The translations under genes were made by a program, and so were the position numbers. A DNA stretch of 8,009 nt from Chloroflexi bacterium UBA5177 (lineage in GTDB: Bacteria > Chloroflexota > UBA5177): contig DHWR01000120.1 of the NCBI GenBank assembly GCA_002413265.1, forward strand, positions 1 to 8,009. Reading direction: 5' to 3'. Shown in pieces: positions 7,759 to 8,009 of the stretch (positions are counted from its first letter, which is position 1; each line of letters begins with the position of its first letter). Under the pieces are notes generated by a model that had not been told where the DNA came from, did not search any database, and saw only the letters and a list, made by a program, of their open reading frames with translations.

Positions 7759-8009
7759 GCCGACACGACTTCTTTAGGGAGAGCTCCCGGAGCCAAGCGG
7801 TGCAGCGCTGAGAGACTCCGAAATCTCTGGCCCGTTTCCAGCGTGCTCTCCAGATCCGGGGTTTCCAGAATCCACGGAACCGAGGCAAGGTCTGGCTGGG
7901 CCAGTAGGCTCCGGAACCCTTCCAAGGCAATGTATCCCTCGCCGATCGGCGCGTGCCGATCCCTCCGGCTCTCCGGCGGCAGCTTTGAGTCATTCGCGTG
8001 AATCAGGAG
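7755..8009 (-). CDS. nfo: Endonuclease IV (deoxyribonuclease IV), C-terminal part
   Basis: The frame is open from the right window edge to TGA at 7755-7757 and gives the last 84 residues of an AP endonuclease of the Nfo family. IHANDSK, SRRDRH and IGEGYIALEGFR follow in the order and spacing of the family, then VPWILETP. The visible metal ligands correspond to E. coli Nfo H216 (His of IHAND), D229 and H231 (DRH), and E261 (ILETP); the N-terminal ligands lie outside the window. The enzyme cuts the backbone 5' of abasic sites and cleans blocked 3' ends in base-excision repair, with a three-metal zinc centre and no cofactor. The C-terminus continues about 34 residues past ILETP, which is normal. 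It is the upstream member of a coupled minus-strand unit: its stop overlaps the GTG of the 40-residue ORF. Confidence 0.93.
   Translation of the reverse strand, partial: LLIHANDSKLPPESRRDRHAPIGEGYIALEGFRSLLAQPDLASVPWILETPDLESTLETGQRFRSLSALHRLAPGALPKEVVSA

Noticed and set aside
7688..7993. A 101-residue open frame on the minus strand
   Set aside because: It is an out-of-frame reading of the nfo C-terminus. Its product is Arg-rich and unlike any family, while the frame one step over gives clear endonuclease IV motifs.

Overview
The window is a gene-dense stretch of ordinary bacterial chromosome (GC about 60% by eye). I see no mobile element, CRISPR array, tRNA or rRNA, and no gene-free stretch longer than about 140 bases. 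The mix suggests an F420-making, GC-rich, non-proteobacterial lineage. Chloroflexota or a relative such as Dormibacterota or Actinomycetota is my best guess. The hints are a stand-alone CofE, a membrane-anchored double zinc ribbon, a secreted protein with a Pro/Thr/Val-rich segment after its signal peptide, and frequent GTG/TTG starts. This is an inference from gene content, not a placement.

Left part (1-1236, minus strand): a two-gene unit. A membrane protein with two zinc ribbons (725-1180) is followed by radC (1-671, C-terminal tip cut off by the window edge). A good sigma70-type promoter (TTGACA, 17 bases, TACGAT; 1227-1255) drives them and overlaps the start of the divergent gene thpR.

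Centre (1237-4015, plus strand): thpR (RNA 2',3'-cyclic phosphodiesterase of the LigT family), then a complete NAD-dependent DNA ligase, ligA. ligA meets the next unit tail to tail with a 3-base gap.

Centre right (4019-6179, minus strand): a tight three-gene unit. It runs from a secreted protein (5244-6179) through an unrecognised 151-residue protein (4775-5230) to cofE, the F420-0:gamma-glutamyl ligase (4019-4774). The stop of the unknown gene directly abuts the GTG start of cofE. A 136-base divergent spacer with a 13-base palindrome separates this unit from the next gene.

Right part (6316-8009): a plus-strand BtuF-like substrate-binding protein that has no signal peptide overlaps, at its 3' end, a minus-strand operon. 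In transcription order that operon is nfo (endonuclease IV, only its C-terminus in the window), a 40-residue small ORF, and a four-helix membrane protein. Both junctions are 4-base GTGA overlaps, which is the main evidence that the small ORF is a real gene.

Three DNA-repair genes (radC, ligA, nfo) lie within 8 kb but on separate transcription units. I see no clear new defence or biosynthetic system. The best candidates for something undescribed are the small ORF and membrane protein coupled to nfo, and the two uncharacterised genes in front of cofE.
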